Below are positions 1 to 7,028 of a stretch of 10,917 nucleotides of DNA, piece after piece. Numbering within the stretch: position 1 is the first letter of the stretch; each line of letters starts with the position of its first letter. The translations under genes and the position numbers were made by a program. Origin of the DNA: Sulfurospirillaceae bacterium (GTDB taxonomy: Bacteria > Campylobacterota > Campylobacteria > Campylobacterales > Sulfurospirillaceae); assembly GCA_028705785.1 (NCBI GenBank), contig JAQWCT010000069.1, positions 1-10,917 on the forward strand, read 5' to 3'. A model generated the notes under the pieces. That model worked only from the letters and a program-made list of their open reading frames with translations, did no database searches and was not told the origin of the DNA.

Positions 1-879
1 GTCATTAATCCCGGAGATGTAGCTGTTGTTCCAGATCCTGCTTATCCTATTCATGCGTATGCATTTATGATTGCGGGTGGGAATGTGCATAAGTTCGGAC
101 TTGACTATAATGAAAAATATGAATTAGATAAAGAACAGTTTTTTATTAAACTTAAAAAAGTTTTTAAAGAATCAGCACCTAAGCCAAAATTTGTTGTTGT
201 AAACTTTCCTCATAACCCAACATGTGTAACTACGGATGTCTCTTTTTATGAAGAGCTGGTTGCTTATGCGAAAGAGGAACGCTTTTACATCATCAGTGAT
301 ATTGCTTATGCAGATTTATCGTTTGATGGATATGAAACACCTTCTATTTTTCAAGTAGAAGGCGCAAAAGATGTGGCTGTTGAATGTTACACGCTTTCAA
401 AAAGTTACAATATGGCAGGCTGGCGTGTAGGTTTTGTAGTTGGCAATAAAAAACTTGTAGGTGCATTACAAAAAATTAAGTCATGGTTTGATTATGGTAT
501 GTTTACACCTATTCAAGTGGCTTCAACTATTGCTTTGGATGGCCCACAAGAGTGTGTGGACGACATTAGGGCAACTTATAAAAAACGCCGTGATGTTTTG
601 GTGGAAAGTTTTGTTAATGCAGGTTGGCCGATGGAAAAACCCCAATCAACCATGTTTGTTTGGGCAAAAATCCCACAAGTTGCACAGCATTTAGGAAGTA
701 TGGAATTTGCAAAACAATTGCTTCAAGAAGCAAAGATTGCTGTTAGTCCTGGTATTGGTTTTGGAGAGAGTGGTGAGGGATATGTACGAATTGCACTCAT
801 CGAAAATGAAAATAGAATTCGCCAAGCGGCACGAAATATCAAAAAATACCTCAAAAGTTTAGAGGAAGCTAAAAAATGA
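1..879 (+). CDS. PLP-dependent class I/II aminotransferase, AlaC-like (5' partial)
   Basis: The reading frame is open from base 1, so the gene starts upstream. About 292 residues are visible and roughly 110 are missing compared with the ~400-residue family. Fold-type I aminotransferase landmarks are present: a PxYPIH segment near the left edge, the NFPHNPT motif (NPxNP-type, around 200-225), the DIAYADL aspartate/tyrosine pair that contacts the cofactor, and the PLP lysine in SKSYNMAGWR (codon 400-402). The C-terminal GYVRIAL arginine should bind the substrate carboxylate. SKSYNMAGWR and PxYPIH are what I recall of E. coli AlaC and of proteins annotated as LL-diaminopimelate or aspartate aminotransferases, so the substrate is uncertain. 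It acts in the cytoplasm, moving an amino group between an amino acid and a 2-oxo acid. The stop overlaps the hom start, and the C. jejuni homologue sits beside hom too (recalled), which favours a role in aspartate-family or alanine metabolism. Confidence 0.9.
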   Translation, partial: VINPGDVAVVPDPAYPIHAYAFMIAGGNVHKFGLDYNEKYELDKEQFFIKLKKVFKESAPKPKFVVVNFPHNPTCVTTDVSFYEELVAYAKEERFYIISDIAYADLSFDGYETPSIFQVEGAKDVAVECYTLSKSYNMAGWRVGFVVGNKKLVGALQKIKSWFDYGMFTPIQVASTIALDGPQECVDDIRATYKKRRDVLVESFVNAGWPMEKPQSTMFVWAKIPQVAQHLGSMEFAKQLLQEAKIAVSPGIGFGESGEGYVRIALIENENRIRQAARNIKKYLKSLEEAKK

Positions 880-2147
880 TGAGAGTTGGGATTATCGGAG
901 TAGGGACTGTTGGAAGTCATGTTGTCAAAATACTCCAAGAAAATGAAGATATTATCACAGCACGAAGTGGTAAAAAAATTGTTCCGATTATGGGAATTGT
1001 GAAAGATTTAAGTAAAAAAAGAGATATTAATATTCCTCTCAGTGACAATGTGGACGATGTTCTTGAAAACCCAGAAGTAGATGTTGTTTTAGAGTTGATG
1101 GGCGGTGTTGATGAGGCTTATACCATTGTCAAACGCGCTTTGCAAAATAAAAAACCTGTGGTAACTGCCAATAAAGCCTTGCTAGCTTATCATCGTTATG
1201 AGCTTAAAGATATAGCAGGTGATACGCCTATTGGGTATGAAGCCAGTGTGGCAGGGGGAATTCCTATCATTAAAGCACTTCGTGAGGGTTTAAGTGCCAA
1301 TCATATTGAGGCCATTAAGGGCATTATGAACGGTACATGTAACTTTATTTTGACGAAAATGATGAATGAAAAAGCAGAGTTTGCAGATGTTTTAAAAGAA
1401 GCTCAAGAACTAGGTTATGCTGAAGCTGATCCCACATTTGATGTGGGTGGCTTTGACGCTGCGCATAAGCTTTTGATTTTAGCGAGCATTGCTTATGGCA
1501 TTGATGTGAAGCCTGAAGAGATACTTATTGAGGGTATTGAAAATATTAACAGTGAAGATATCTTTTTTGCTAAAGAGTTTGGCTATAACATCAAGCTTTT
1601 AACCATTGCTAAAAAATGTGGCAATAAAGTTGAGCTTAGGGTTCATCCGGCTCTCGTTCCCATTAAACAAATGATCGCAAAAGTTGATGGTGTGATGAAT
1701 GGCATTAGTGTGATTGGGGATCGTGTTGGTGAGACAATGTACTATGGTCCTGGAGCTGGTGGTAGTGCTACGGCGAGTGCTGTGGTATCGGATTTGATTG
1801 ATATTGCAAGACATACACAAAATTCTCCGATGCTTGGATTTATTAAACCCCTTGAAAGTGCTGGCTTGTCATTGATGAATTCAGATGACATCGCGACTAA
1901 ATATTATATGCGTGTAAAAGTAGCTGATAAAATCGGCGTGTTATCAAAAATTTCTGAGGTTTTAGGAAGACATTCTATCTCGATTAGTAGCTTCTTGCAA
2001 AAACAAGATGCACTGAAAGAAAATAGTGCTGTACTGCTTTTCTCTACGCATACATGTAAAGAAAAAGACATTCAAAATGCTCTTAAAGAACTTAAAGGGC
2101 TAGAGTTTGTTGAAATTCCTCCTGCGATGATTCGTATCGAGTCATAA
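876..2147 (+). CDS. hom: Homoserine dehydrogenase with C-terminal ACT domain
   Basis: Reduces aspartate 4-semialdehyde to homoserine with NAD(P)H, the branch point to threonine and methionine; cytoplasmic. The 423-residue protein has an N-terminal Rossmann motif GVGTVG (8-13), NKALLA (99-104), the EASVAGG catalytic-domain segment (122-128) and the homoserine dehydrogenase signature from A176 to K198, with DPTFDVGGFD inside it. GPGAGG at 291-296 is also typical. Residues about 343-420 look like an ACT domain (VKVADKIGVLSKIS), which in this family usually gives feedback inhibition by threonine. There is no aspartokinase fusion. The ATG at 876 overlaps the aminotransferase TGA (ATGA), so translational coupling is likely. 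AGAGGAAG at 861-868 serves as ribosome binding site. A second ATG directly follows at 879 and could also be used. Confidence 0.97.
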   Translation: MMRVGIIGVGTVGSHVVKILQENEDIITARSGKKIVPIMGIVKDLSKKRDINIPLSDNVDDVLENPEVDVVLELMGGVDEAYTIVKRALQNKKPVVTANKALLAYHRYELKDIAGDTPIGYEASVAGGIPIIKALREGLSANHIEAIKGIMNGTCNFILTKMMNEKAEFADVLKEAQELGYAEADPTFDVGGFDAAHKLLILASIAYGIDVKPEEILIEGIENINSEDIFFAKEFGYNIKLLTIAKKCGNKVELRVHPALVPIKQMIAKVDGVMNGISVIGDRVGETMYYGPGAGGSATASAVVSDLIDIARHTQNSPMLGFIKPLESAGLSLMNSDDIATKYYMRVKVADKIGVLSKISEVLGRHSISISSFLQKQDALKENSAVLLFSTHTCKEKDIQNALKELKGLEFVEIPPAMIRIES

Positions 2148-2473
2148 TGGGACTTAAAGAAGGTTTAGAGGCAGAAGATAGGGCCTCTTTTTACCTTCAA
2201 AAAATAGGGTTTAAAGTCATAGAAAGAAACTTTCACTCCAAATTTGGGGAGATTGATATCGTCGCTTCCAAAGAGGGAATTTTGCATTTTTGTGAGGTTA
2301 AATTTTCACAAAAAAGTGACCCTATTTTAAGAATTACCCCTGCAAAAATGGCAAAAATCATCAAAACTATAGGATACTATTTTTTAACAAAACGCGTCGA
2401 TTGTGATTATGAGATTGATGCTATCTTGGTCACACCCGAAAAAATAGAAATAGTTAATAACATCACTCTTTAG
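2147..2473 (+). CDS. YraN/UPF0102 family nuclease-like protein
   Basis: A 108-residue protein of the YraN (UPF0102) family, which has a restriction-endonuclease-like fold but no firmly established role. The family pattern is visible: an AExxA-like N-terminus (AEDRASFYLQKIGF, residues 9-22), RNFHSKFGEIDIV (27-39) with the metal-type acidic residues E35 and D37, and the FCEVK strand (48-52) carrying E50 and K52, together a D-x(n)-ExK nuclease core. K67 and the YYFL helix follow, as in relatives. Length is near the usual 110-120 residues. The ATG shares one base with the hom TAA, so it is co-transcribed and probably translationally coupled. The same hom-yraN-trxA order occurs in C. jejuni as I recall. 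A role in recombination or DNA processing has been suggested for relatives; nothing here shows it. Confidence 0.88.
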   Translation: MGLKEGLEAEDRASFYLQKIGFKVIERNFHSKFGEIDIVASKEGILHFCEVKFSQKSDPILRITPAKMAKIIKTIGYYFLTKRVDCDYEIDAILVTPEKIEIVNNITL

Positions 2474-2528
2474 ACTTTATTGTTAAGGCTAACCTCTCTT
2501 GCTATGGTAATTTTAAAGTTATAGTGAG

Positions 2529-2534
2529 TATAAT
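2529..2534 (+). promoter_or_regulatory. Likely -10 box of trxA promoter
   Basis: A perfect TATAAT (preceded by G, followed by T) lies in the 96-base gap between yraN and trxA, about 36 bases before the trxA start. A T-rich TTTTAAAGTT stretch at 2511-2520 lies upstream. There is no good TTGACA at the canonical distance, which fits Campylobacterota sigma-70 promoters, where the -35 element is weakly conserved and upstream T-rich periodicity matters. This would give trxA its own transcription start. Inferred from sequence only. Confidence 0.6.
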
Positions 2535-2569
2535 TGGATATAAAATTAGAAACATTTCAGGAGAAAAAA

Positions 2570-2887
2570 ATGGGAAAATATTTAGAATTAAATGCGTCAA
2601 ATTTTGATAGTACAGTGGCTGAGGGTGTTTCCCTTGTAGATTTTTGGGCTCCTTGGTGTGGACCTTGTAGGATGATTGCTCCTGTGATTGAAGAATTAGC
2701 AGCAGATTTTGATGGCAAAGCAAAAATTTGTAAAGTTAATACTGATGAAGAACAAGATGTTGCCATTAAGTATGGCATTAGATCTATTCCTACGATACTT
2801 TTCTTTAAAAATGGCGAGTTGGTTGATCAAATGATTGGTGCATCATCAAAACAAGTTTTAGCGGATAAAGTAAATTCACTGCTCTAA
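2570..2887 (+). CDS. trxA: Thioredoxin
   Basis: A small cytoplasmic dithiol reductant that donates electrons to ribonucleotide reductase, peroxiredoxins and other enzymes and is recharged by TrxB. The 105-residue length is standard. The fold markers are clear: FWAPWCGPCRM with the redox-active WCGPC, the buried aspartate in SLVDFWAPW, KVNTDEEQDVAIKYGIRSIPT with the cis-proline after I, and a GxSSKQxL C-terminal helix. The frame stays open to a TTG at 2534, but I chose ATG 2570: AGGAG lies at 2559-2563 with 6 bases of spacing, and the extra 12 residues match nothing in the family. It stands between two likely promoters and is followed by a hairpin, so it may be transcribed alone as well as with its neighbours. 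Confidence 0.97.
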   Translation: MGKYLELNASNFDSTVAEGVSLVDFWAPWCGPCRMIAPVIEELAADFDGKAKICKVNTDEEQDVAIKYGIRSIPTILFFKNGELVDQMIGASSKQVLADKVNSLL

Positions 2888-2898
2888 ATAAAAAATTT

Positions 2899-2923
2899 TC
2901 AAGGGAGTTATTATCTCCCTTGA
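2899..2923 (+). terminator. Hairpin after trxA, possible terminator
   Basis: A perfect 9-base-pair inverted repeat: TCAAGGGAG (2899-2907) and CTCCCTTGA (2915-2923), with the 7-base loop TTATTAT. It begins 11 bases after the trxA stop. On the plus strand it is followed by CTTCTTGAGAG, a poor U tract, with a T5 run only at 2937-2941. The long A/T run (AAAAAATTT) is on the left side, so read on the minus strand it has a better U tract. It may be a weak or partial terminator, or an mRNA 3'-end stabiliser. Confidence 0.5.
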
Positions 2924-2961
2924 CTTCTTGAGAGCCTTTTTAAAGTGATAAATTTCCACAA

Positions 2962-2967
2962 TAAAAT
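2962..2967 (+). promoter_or_regulatory. Possible -10 box of trxB promoter
   Basis: TAAAAT lies 33 bases before the trxB start in the 113-base trxA-trxB gap, downstream of the hairpin. TTTTAAAGTG at 2938-2947 sits in the -35 region and resembles TTTTAAAGTT ahead of the trxA -10 box, though the spacing differs. The box has one mismatch to TATAAT. A separate start for the trxB-dapB-purF block is plausible but unproven. Confidence 0.4.
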
Positions 2968-3000
2968 GGCGCAACACTCTAAAAAAGATAAGGAAAAATC

Positions 3001-3933
3001 ATGTTGGATTTAGCGATTATTGGCGGAGGTCCTGCGGGGCTTAGTGCAGGAATGTATGCAACGCGTGGTGGCTTAAAAAATGTGGTCATGTTTGAAAAAG
3101 GTCTTCCTGGTGGTCAAATCACAAGTAGTAGTGAGATTGAAAATTACCCAGGGTCACCTCAAATTCTCAGCGGTCTTGATTTTATGGCATCTTGGCCAGA
3201 GCAGTGTATGCGATTTGGGCTCAAACATGCCATGGATGAAGTCAGTCGTGTCTCAAAAAAAGCAGATGGAAGCTTTGAACTTTCACTTCTTGGTGGTAAA
3301 GTTGAAAATGCTAAAAGTGTGATTATTGCTACAGGAAGTACTCCTAAAAAAGCAAACTTTGAAGGCGAAGTAGAATTTTTTGGAAAAGGTGTCAGCACTT
3401 GCGCAACCTGTGACGGATTTTTTTATAAAAATAAAGAAGTCATAGCGCTTGGTGGTGGTGATACTGCTTTAGAAGAAGCTCTTTATCTCTCTCATATTTG
3501 TTCAAAAGTTTATTTAGTTCATAGACGCGATTCATTTCGTGCCAGTCCTAGTACCATTGAAAAAGTTAAAAATAATCCAAAAATAGAATTAGTTCTCAAT
3601 GTTACGGTAAAAAAAGCCTATGGTGATAAAATGGGGCTTAATGGTCTCATTGTTGTAGACAAAGAGGGAAAAGAGAGAGACATTGCCGTTCCAGGTGTTT
3701 TTGTCTTTGTAGGCATGAATGTCAATAATGCCATTTTAAAACAAGAAGATGGAAGTTTTTTATGTGATATGGATGACAATGGCAATGTTATTGTTGATTT
3801 AAATATGAAAACATCTATTGCTGGTTTATTTGCAGCGGGAGATATTCGTATTCATGCTTCTAAGCAAGTCGTATGTGCTGCAGGCGATGGTGCGACAGCT
3901 GGCATTCAAGCATTAGAATATGTGAATCATTAA
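3001..3933 (+). CDS. trxB: Thioredoxin reductase (NADPH)
   Basis: A flavoprotein that moves electrons from NADPH through FAD and a disulfide to thioredoxin; cytoplasmic, normally a homodimer. The 310-residue length is typical of the low-molecular-weight type. It shows the FAD dinucleotide fold IIGGGPAGLSAG (6-17), a GGQ segment (37-39), the redox pair CATC (C134 and C137) in CATCDGFFY, the NADPH fold GGGDTALEEA (151-160), the HRRDSFRA 2'-phosphate-binding motif (174-181) and the C-terminal FAD motif LFAAGDIR (276-283), ending in the usual AAGDGATA. The HRRxxFRA motif argues for NADPH rather than a ferredoxin-linked relative. TAAGGA at 2989-2994 with 6-base spacing supports the ATG. dapB follows 15 bases later. 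The substrate gene trxA is immediately upstream but separated by a hairpin and probably a promoter. Confidence 0.97.
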   Translation: MLDLAIIGGGPAGLSAGMYATRGGLKNVVMFEKGLPGGQITSSSEIENYPGSPQILSGLDFMASWPEQCMRFGLKHAMDEVSRVSKKADGSFELSLLGGKVENAKSVIIATGSTPKKANFEGEVEFFGKGVSTCATCDGFFYKNKEVIALGGGDTALEEALYLSHICSKVYLVHRRDSFRASPSTIEKVKNNPKIELVLNVTVKKAYGDKMGLNGLIVVDKEGKERDIAVPGVFVFVGMNVNNAILKQEDGSFLCDMDDNGNVIVDLNMKTSIAGLFAAGDIRIHASKQVVCAAGDGATAGIQALEYVNH

Positions 3934-3948
3934 TAGAGGAATAAAGAG

Positions 3949-4716
3949 ATGATCAATGTAGGTATTCATGGTTCAACAGGAAGAGTTGGAAGACTCTTAA
4001 TTGACAATTTACACAAAGATACCATGGCAAAGCCTCATGTGCTTCATGCTATCGAAGAATTTGGTTTTACTCCCCCTAAAGAATCCATTTTAACGGGTGA
4101 TATAGCAGAGCTTTTGCAAAAAAGCGATGTAGTTATTGACTTCACAATTTCTATGGGAACAGAAGCATTATTGGAAAATGCACTCAAACATCCAACGCCT
4201 TTGGTTATTGGAACGACAGGATTAAATGAGCATCAACTCAATTTACTCAAAGAAGCCGCGACCAATATGCCTATCTTATATTCAACCAATATGTCTTTGG
4301 GTGTAGCAGTCCTTAATCGTTTAGTGGAACTTGCTTCAAAGAGTTTAAGTGACTTTGATATTGAAATCGTTGAACAACACCATCGTTATAAAAAAGACGC
4401 CCCTAGTGGCACAGCCCTTACTTTGGGTGAGCATGCTGCGCGTGGTCGTGGTCTTAATCTTGATGATGTAAGAGTGAGTGGACGCAATGGCTTGATTGGT
4501 GAGAGAACAAAAGATGAAATAGCCATTATGGCTTTGCGTGGTGGAGACATTGTCGGTCGACATACGGTAGGGTTTTACAATGACGGTGAATTTATAGAGA
4601 TGAATCATACCGCAACCAGTCGTGATACTTTTGCTAAAGGTGCGATTAAAGCAGCAAAGTGGATCATCCATCAACCAAACGGTCTTTATACGATTAGTGA
4701 CTGTCTGGGACTCTAA
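3949..4716 (+). CDS. dapB: 4-hydroxy-tetrahydrodipicolinate reductase
   Basis: Second dedicated step of the diaminopimelate/lysine pathway: NAD(P)H-dependent reduction of hydroxy-tetrahydrodipicolinate, feeding peptidoglycan and lysine synthesis in the cytoplasm. The 255-residue protein has the N-terminal nucleotide motif GIHGSTGRVG (5-14, where many relatives have GxxGRMG), VIDFT (62-66), the GTTG loop (88-91), and the DapB signature from E139 to A156 (EIVEQHHRYKKDAPSGTA) with the catalytic histidine pair H144/H145, K149 and the substrate-binding SGT (153-155). LRGGDIVGRHTV is a further conserved stretch. AGAGGA at 3935-3940 precedes the ATG by 8 bases. It is closely packed between trxB and purF, so it is probably co-transcribed with them. 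Together with hom upstream it draws on aspartate semialdehyde. Confidence 0.96.
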   Translation: MINVGIHGSTGRVGRLLIDNLHKDTMAKPHVLHAIEEFGFTPPKESILTGDIAELLQKSDVVIDFTISMGTEALLENALKHPTPLVIGTTGLNEHQLNLLKEAATNMPILYSTNMSLGVAVLNRLVELASKSLSDFDIEIVEQHHRYKKDAPSGTALTLGEHAARGRGLNLDDVRVSGRNGLIGERTKDEIAIMALRGGDIVGRHTVGFYNDGEFIEMNHTATSRDTFAKGAIKAAKWIIHQPNGLYTISDCLGL

Positions 4717-4734
4717 AAAAAGGTAATATAACTT

Positions 4735-6072
4735 ATGTGTGCAATTGTTGGCGTATTTGATGTAAAACATGCTTCTAAGATAGCGTACTATGCTCTTTTC
4801 TCAATGCAGCATCGTGGTCAAGAGGCAACAGGTATTAGTGCGAGTGATGGCAAAAAAATCAGAACGATTAAAGATCAAGGGTTAGTTACAGAAGTTTTTA
4901 ACGAAGCAAAACTCTCTTTCCTCAGTGGCGATATGGCGATTGGTCATAACCGATACTCTACAGCAGGGAGTGAATCTATTTTAGATGCACAACCCGTTGC
5001 GGCTAGCTATAAACTAGGCGATATTTCTATTGTTCACAATGGTAATCTTATCAATAAACATGATGTACGCAATAAACTTATAGAACAAGGTGCAATTTTC
5101 CAGTCCTCAATGGATACGGAAAACATTATTCATCTGATTGCTAGAAGTCAACAGAATAAATTACAAGATAGAATTACTGAAGCACTGCAAGTCATCAAAG
5201 GAGCTTATTCTTTGTTGATACAAGGTCGTTCTAAAATGTTTGCAGTTCGAGATCGATATGGTGTTCGTCCTTTGTCTATTGGCAAGTTTAAAGAGGGTGG
5301 TTTTATTATAGCGAGTGAGACTTGTGCCCTTGACTTAGTGGATGCGCAGTTTGTTAGAGATGTTAAACCTGGCGAGATGATTATTTTTGAACATGGAAAA
5401 GATACCTTTGAAAGCGTGCAACTTTTCGAGCCAGATCCACATGTTTGCGCATTTGAATTTATTTATTTTGCAAGACCTGATAGTGTTATTGAAGGTAAAA
5501 ATGTCTACGCAACGCGCAAAAAAATGGGTATGAAGCTTGCAGAGCTTTCTCCTGTTGAAGCAGATCTTGTGATTCCTGTTCCTGATAGTGGTGTAAGTGC
5601 AGCTTTGGGCTATGCTCAACAAAGTGGCATACCTTTTGAAATGGGAATTGTGCGAAATCACTATGTAGGCAGAACTTTTATTGAACCTACACAAGCGGTG
5701 AGAGATCTTAAAGTAAAACTTAAACTTTCTCCTATTCATAAGCTTTTAGATGGTAAAAAAATTGTTGTTATTGATGATAGTATCGTAAGAGGTACGACTT
5801 CAAAACAAATCGTTAAACTCCTTAAGCGAGCAGGTGCAGCGGAAGTTCATATGCGTATTGCCGCTCCTACAATAGAGCATCCTTGCCTTTATGGTATTGA
5901 TACGCCAAGCTATAAAGAACTGATTAGTGCCAATAAAAGTGTTGAAGAAGTGCGAGAATATATTGGTGCAGATTCCTTGGCATTTTTGAGTATCGAAGCA
6001 CTTAAAGAGAGTATTGGTAATGATATGAACTACTCATTAGTGAGTTTTGATGGAAATTATTTCATTAAATAA
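4735..6072 (+). CDS. purF: Amidophosphoribosyltransferase
   Basis: First committed step of purine synthesis: PRPP plus glutamine gives 5-phosphoribosylamine. Residues 2 to about 230 form the Ntn glutaminase domain, with C2 as nucleophile once Met1 is removed, the MQHRGQEATG segment (24-33), GHNRYSTAG (70-78), HNGN (101-104) and SMDTE (125-129). The second half is a phosphoribosyltransferase domain whose PRPP loop is VIDDSIVRGTTS (345-356). There is no propeptide. C238 (HVCAFEFIYFARPDS) and C384 (PCLYGID) match two ligands of the 4Fe-4S cluster in the Bacillus-type enzyme, but the C-terminal CxxC pair is absent: the tail reads NYSLVSFDGNYFIK. A cluster is therefore doubtful. 445 residues is slightly short of the ~475 of Bacillus PurF. 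AAAAGG (4718-4723) is the likely ribosome binding site. The stop overlaps the next gene by one base. Confidence 0.96.
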   Translation: MCAIVGVFDVKHASKIAYYALFSMQHRGQEATGISASDGKKIRTIKDQGLVTEVFNEAKLSFLSGDMAIGHNRYSTAGSESILDAQPVAASYKLGDISIVHNGNLINKHDVRNKLIEQGAIFQSSMDTENIIHLIARSQQNKLQDRITEALQVIKGAYSLLIQGRSKMFAVRDRYGVRPLSIGKFKEGGFIIASETCALDLVDAQFVRDVKPGEMIIFEHGKDTFESVQLFEPDPHVCAFEFIYFARPDSVIEGKNVYATRKKMGMKLAELSPVEADLVIPVPDSGVSAALGYAQQSGIPFEMGIVRNHYVGRTFIEPTQAVRDLKVKLKLSPIHKLLDGKKIVVIDDSIVRGTTSKQIVKLLKRAGAAEVHMRIAAPTIEHPCLYGIDTPSYKELISANKSVEEVREYIGADSLAFLSIEALKESIGNDMNYSLVSFDGNYFIK

Positions 6073-7028
6073 TGCGCCATGTTTTAACCGCAGGACGGTA
6101 TTTTAGAGAGAAATATGGTGTTAATGTTTATAAAATTCCTATTTCTCTCTTAGGTTTTACCTGCCCTAATATTGACGGAAGTGTGGCAAAAGGAGGATGT
6201 GTCTTTTGCGAAAATGAATCTTTTAGTCCTAATCTTGAAGCCAATATGCCTAAGAAATTTTATCTCAGTCCACATTCTATTTCAAATCCTTATCTTGACT
6301 TTCAGTTAAAACAACTCGAAACACAATACCACAAAACAAAAATAAAATTACAAAAAAAATTTGGCGCAAAAAAATTTATTATCTATTTTCAATCCTTCAC
6401 CAATACCTACGCACCACTCGAAACACTTAAAGCATTGTATGAAAAAGCATTGGATTTGGAAGATGTTGTGGGCTTAAGTATTGGTACACGAACAGATAGT
6501 ATCAATAAAGAAACACTTTCTTACCTTGCGGCATTGTCCCAAAAGAGTGAAATTTGGGTCGAGTATGGGATTCAATCTATCTTTGATGAAACACTCAACC
6601 GTATCAATCGTGGGCATGATGTGGAAAGCATGAAAGAGACTATAAAGCTTACATGTAAACATAATTTGAGTGTTTGTGCCCATCTCATTTTTGGATTGCC
6701 AGATGAAACACAAGAGATGATGCTAGAGAGTGTCCAATTTGCTCTTGATATGGGAGCCAAATCAATTAAAATTCACCCTCTATATGTAGTCAAGCGAACA
6801 GCCCTTGCTAACGATTTTAAGAGAGGACTTTTTTTGCCAATATCCCAAGAACTTTATATTGATACTGTGGTAAAAGCTTTAAAACTTATTCCCAAAGATG
6901 TGATGGTTCAAAGGGTGAGTGCGGGTATAGAAAATGATACGCTTATCTCTCCTTTATGGTGTTTTTCGAAACATCAGCAAATGCATAAAATTAGGCAAGC
7001 GCTGATACAAGAGGATATTTGTTATTAG
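6072..7028 (+). CDS. Radical SAM protein, YhcC/TIGR01212 type
   Basis: A 318-residue radical SAM protein close in length and layout to E. coli YhcC (TIGR01212), whose reaction I do not know to be established. The cluster motif is CPNIDGSVAKGGCVFC: C31, C43 and C46 in a CX11CX2C arrangement instead of the common CX3CX2C, which is characteristic of this group. The N-terminal GRYFREKYGVNVYKIPI, the IYFQSFTNTYAPLE strand (104-117), SIGTRTD (136-142), WVEYGIQS (162-169), RINRGHD (177-183) and AHLIFGLPDET (203-213) fit the TIM-barrel of the family, with the last two also seen in Elp3/HemN-like proteins. ATG 6072 shares one base with the purF TAA, so coupling to PurF translation is likely. Its 3' end overlaps the convergent minus-strand gene by four bases. 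Confidence 0.92.
   Translation: MRHVLTAGRYFREKYGVNVYKIPISLLGFTCPNIDGSVAKGGCVFCENESFSPNLEANMPKKFYLSPHSISNPYLDFQLKQLETQYHKTKIKLQKKFGAKKFIIYFQSFTNTYAPLETLKALYEKALDLEDVVGLSIGTRTDSINKETLSYLAALSQKSEIWVEYGIQSIFDETLNRINRGHDVESMKETIKLTCKHNLSVCAHLIFGLPDETQEMMLESVQFALDMGAKSIKIHPLYVVKRTALANDFKRGLFLPISQELYIDTVVKALKLIPKDVMVQRVSAGIENDTLISPLWCFSKHQQMHKIRQALIQEDICY

Noticed and set aside
2474..2528. Terminator or small RNA between yraN and trxA
   Set aside because: Only a 4-base-pair GTTA/TAAC hairpin at 2482-2493 without a U tract is visible, too weak to call.
2534..2569. N-terminal extension of thioredoxin from a TTG at 2534
   Set aside because: The added 12 residues are not thioredoxin-like, the TTG overlaps the likely -10 box, and AGGAG is correctly placed for ATG 2570.
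4345..4770. A 141-residue open frame on the minus strand opposite dapB and the purF start
   Set aside because: It lies antisense to clear dapB signature residues, its translation shows no domain pattern, and it has no ribosome binding site.
5335..5739. A 134-residue open frame on the minus strand opposite purF
   Set aside because: It is antisense to a conserved enzyme, with Lys/Asn/His/Arg-rich content typical of a shadow frame.
6352..6374. A8 and A7 runs in the radical SAM gene as slippage sites
   Set aside because: They encode lysine codons in a Lys-rich region of an AT-rich gene, the frame is intact, and runs of this length are common in such genomes.
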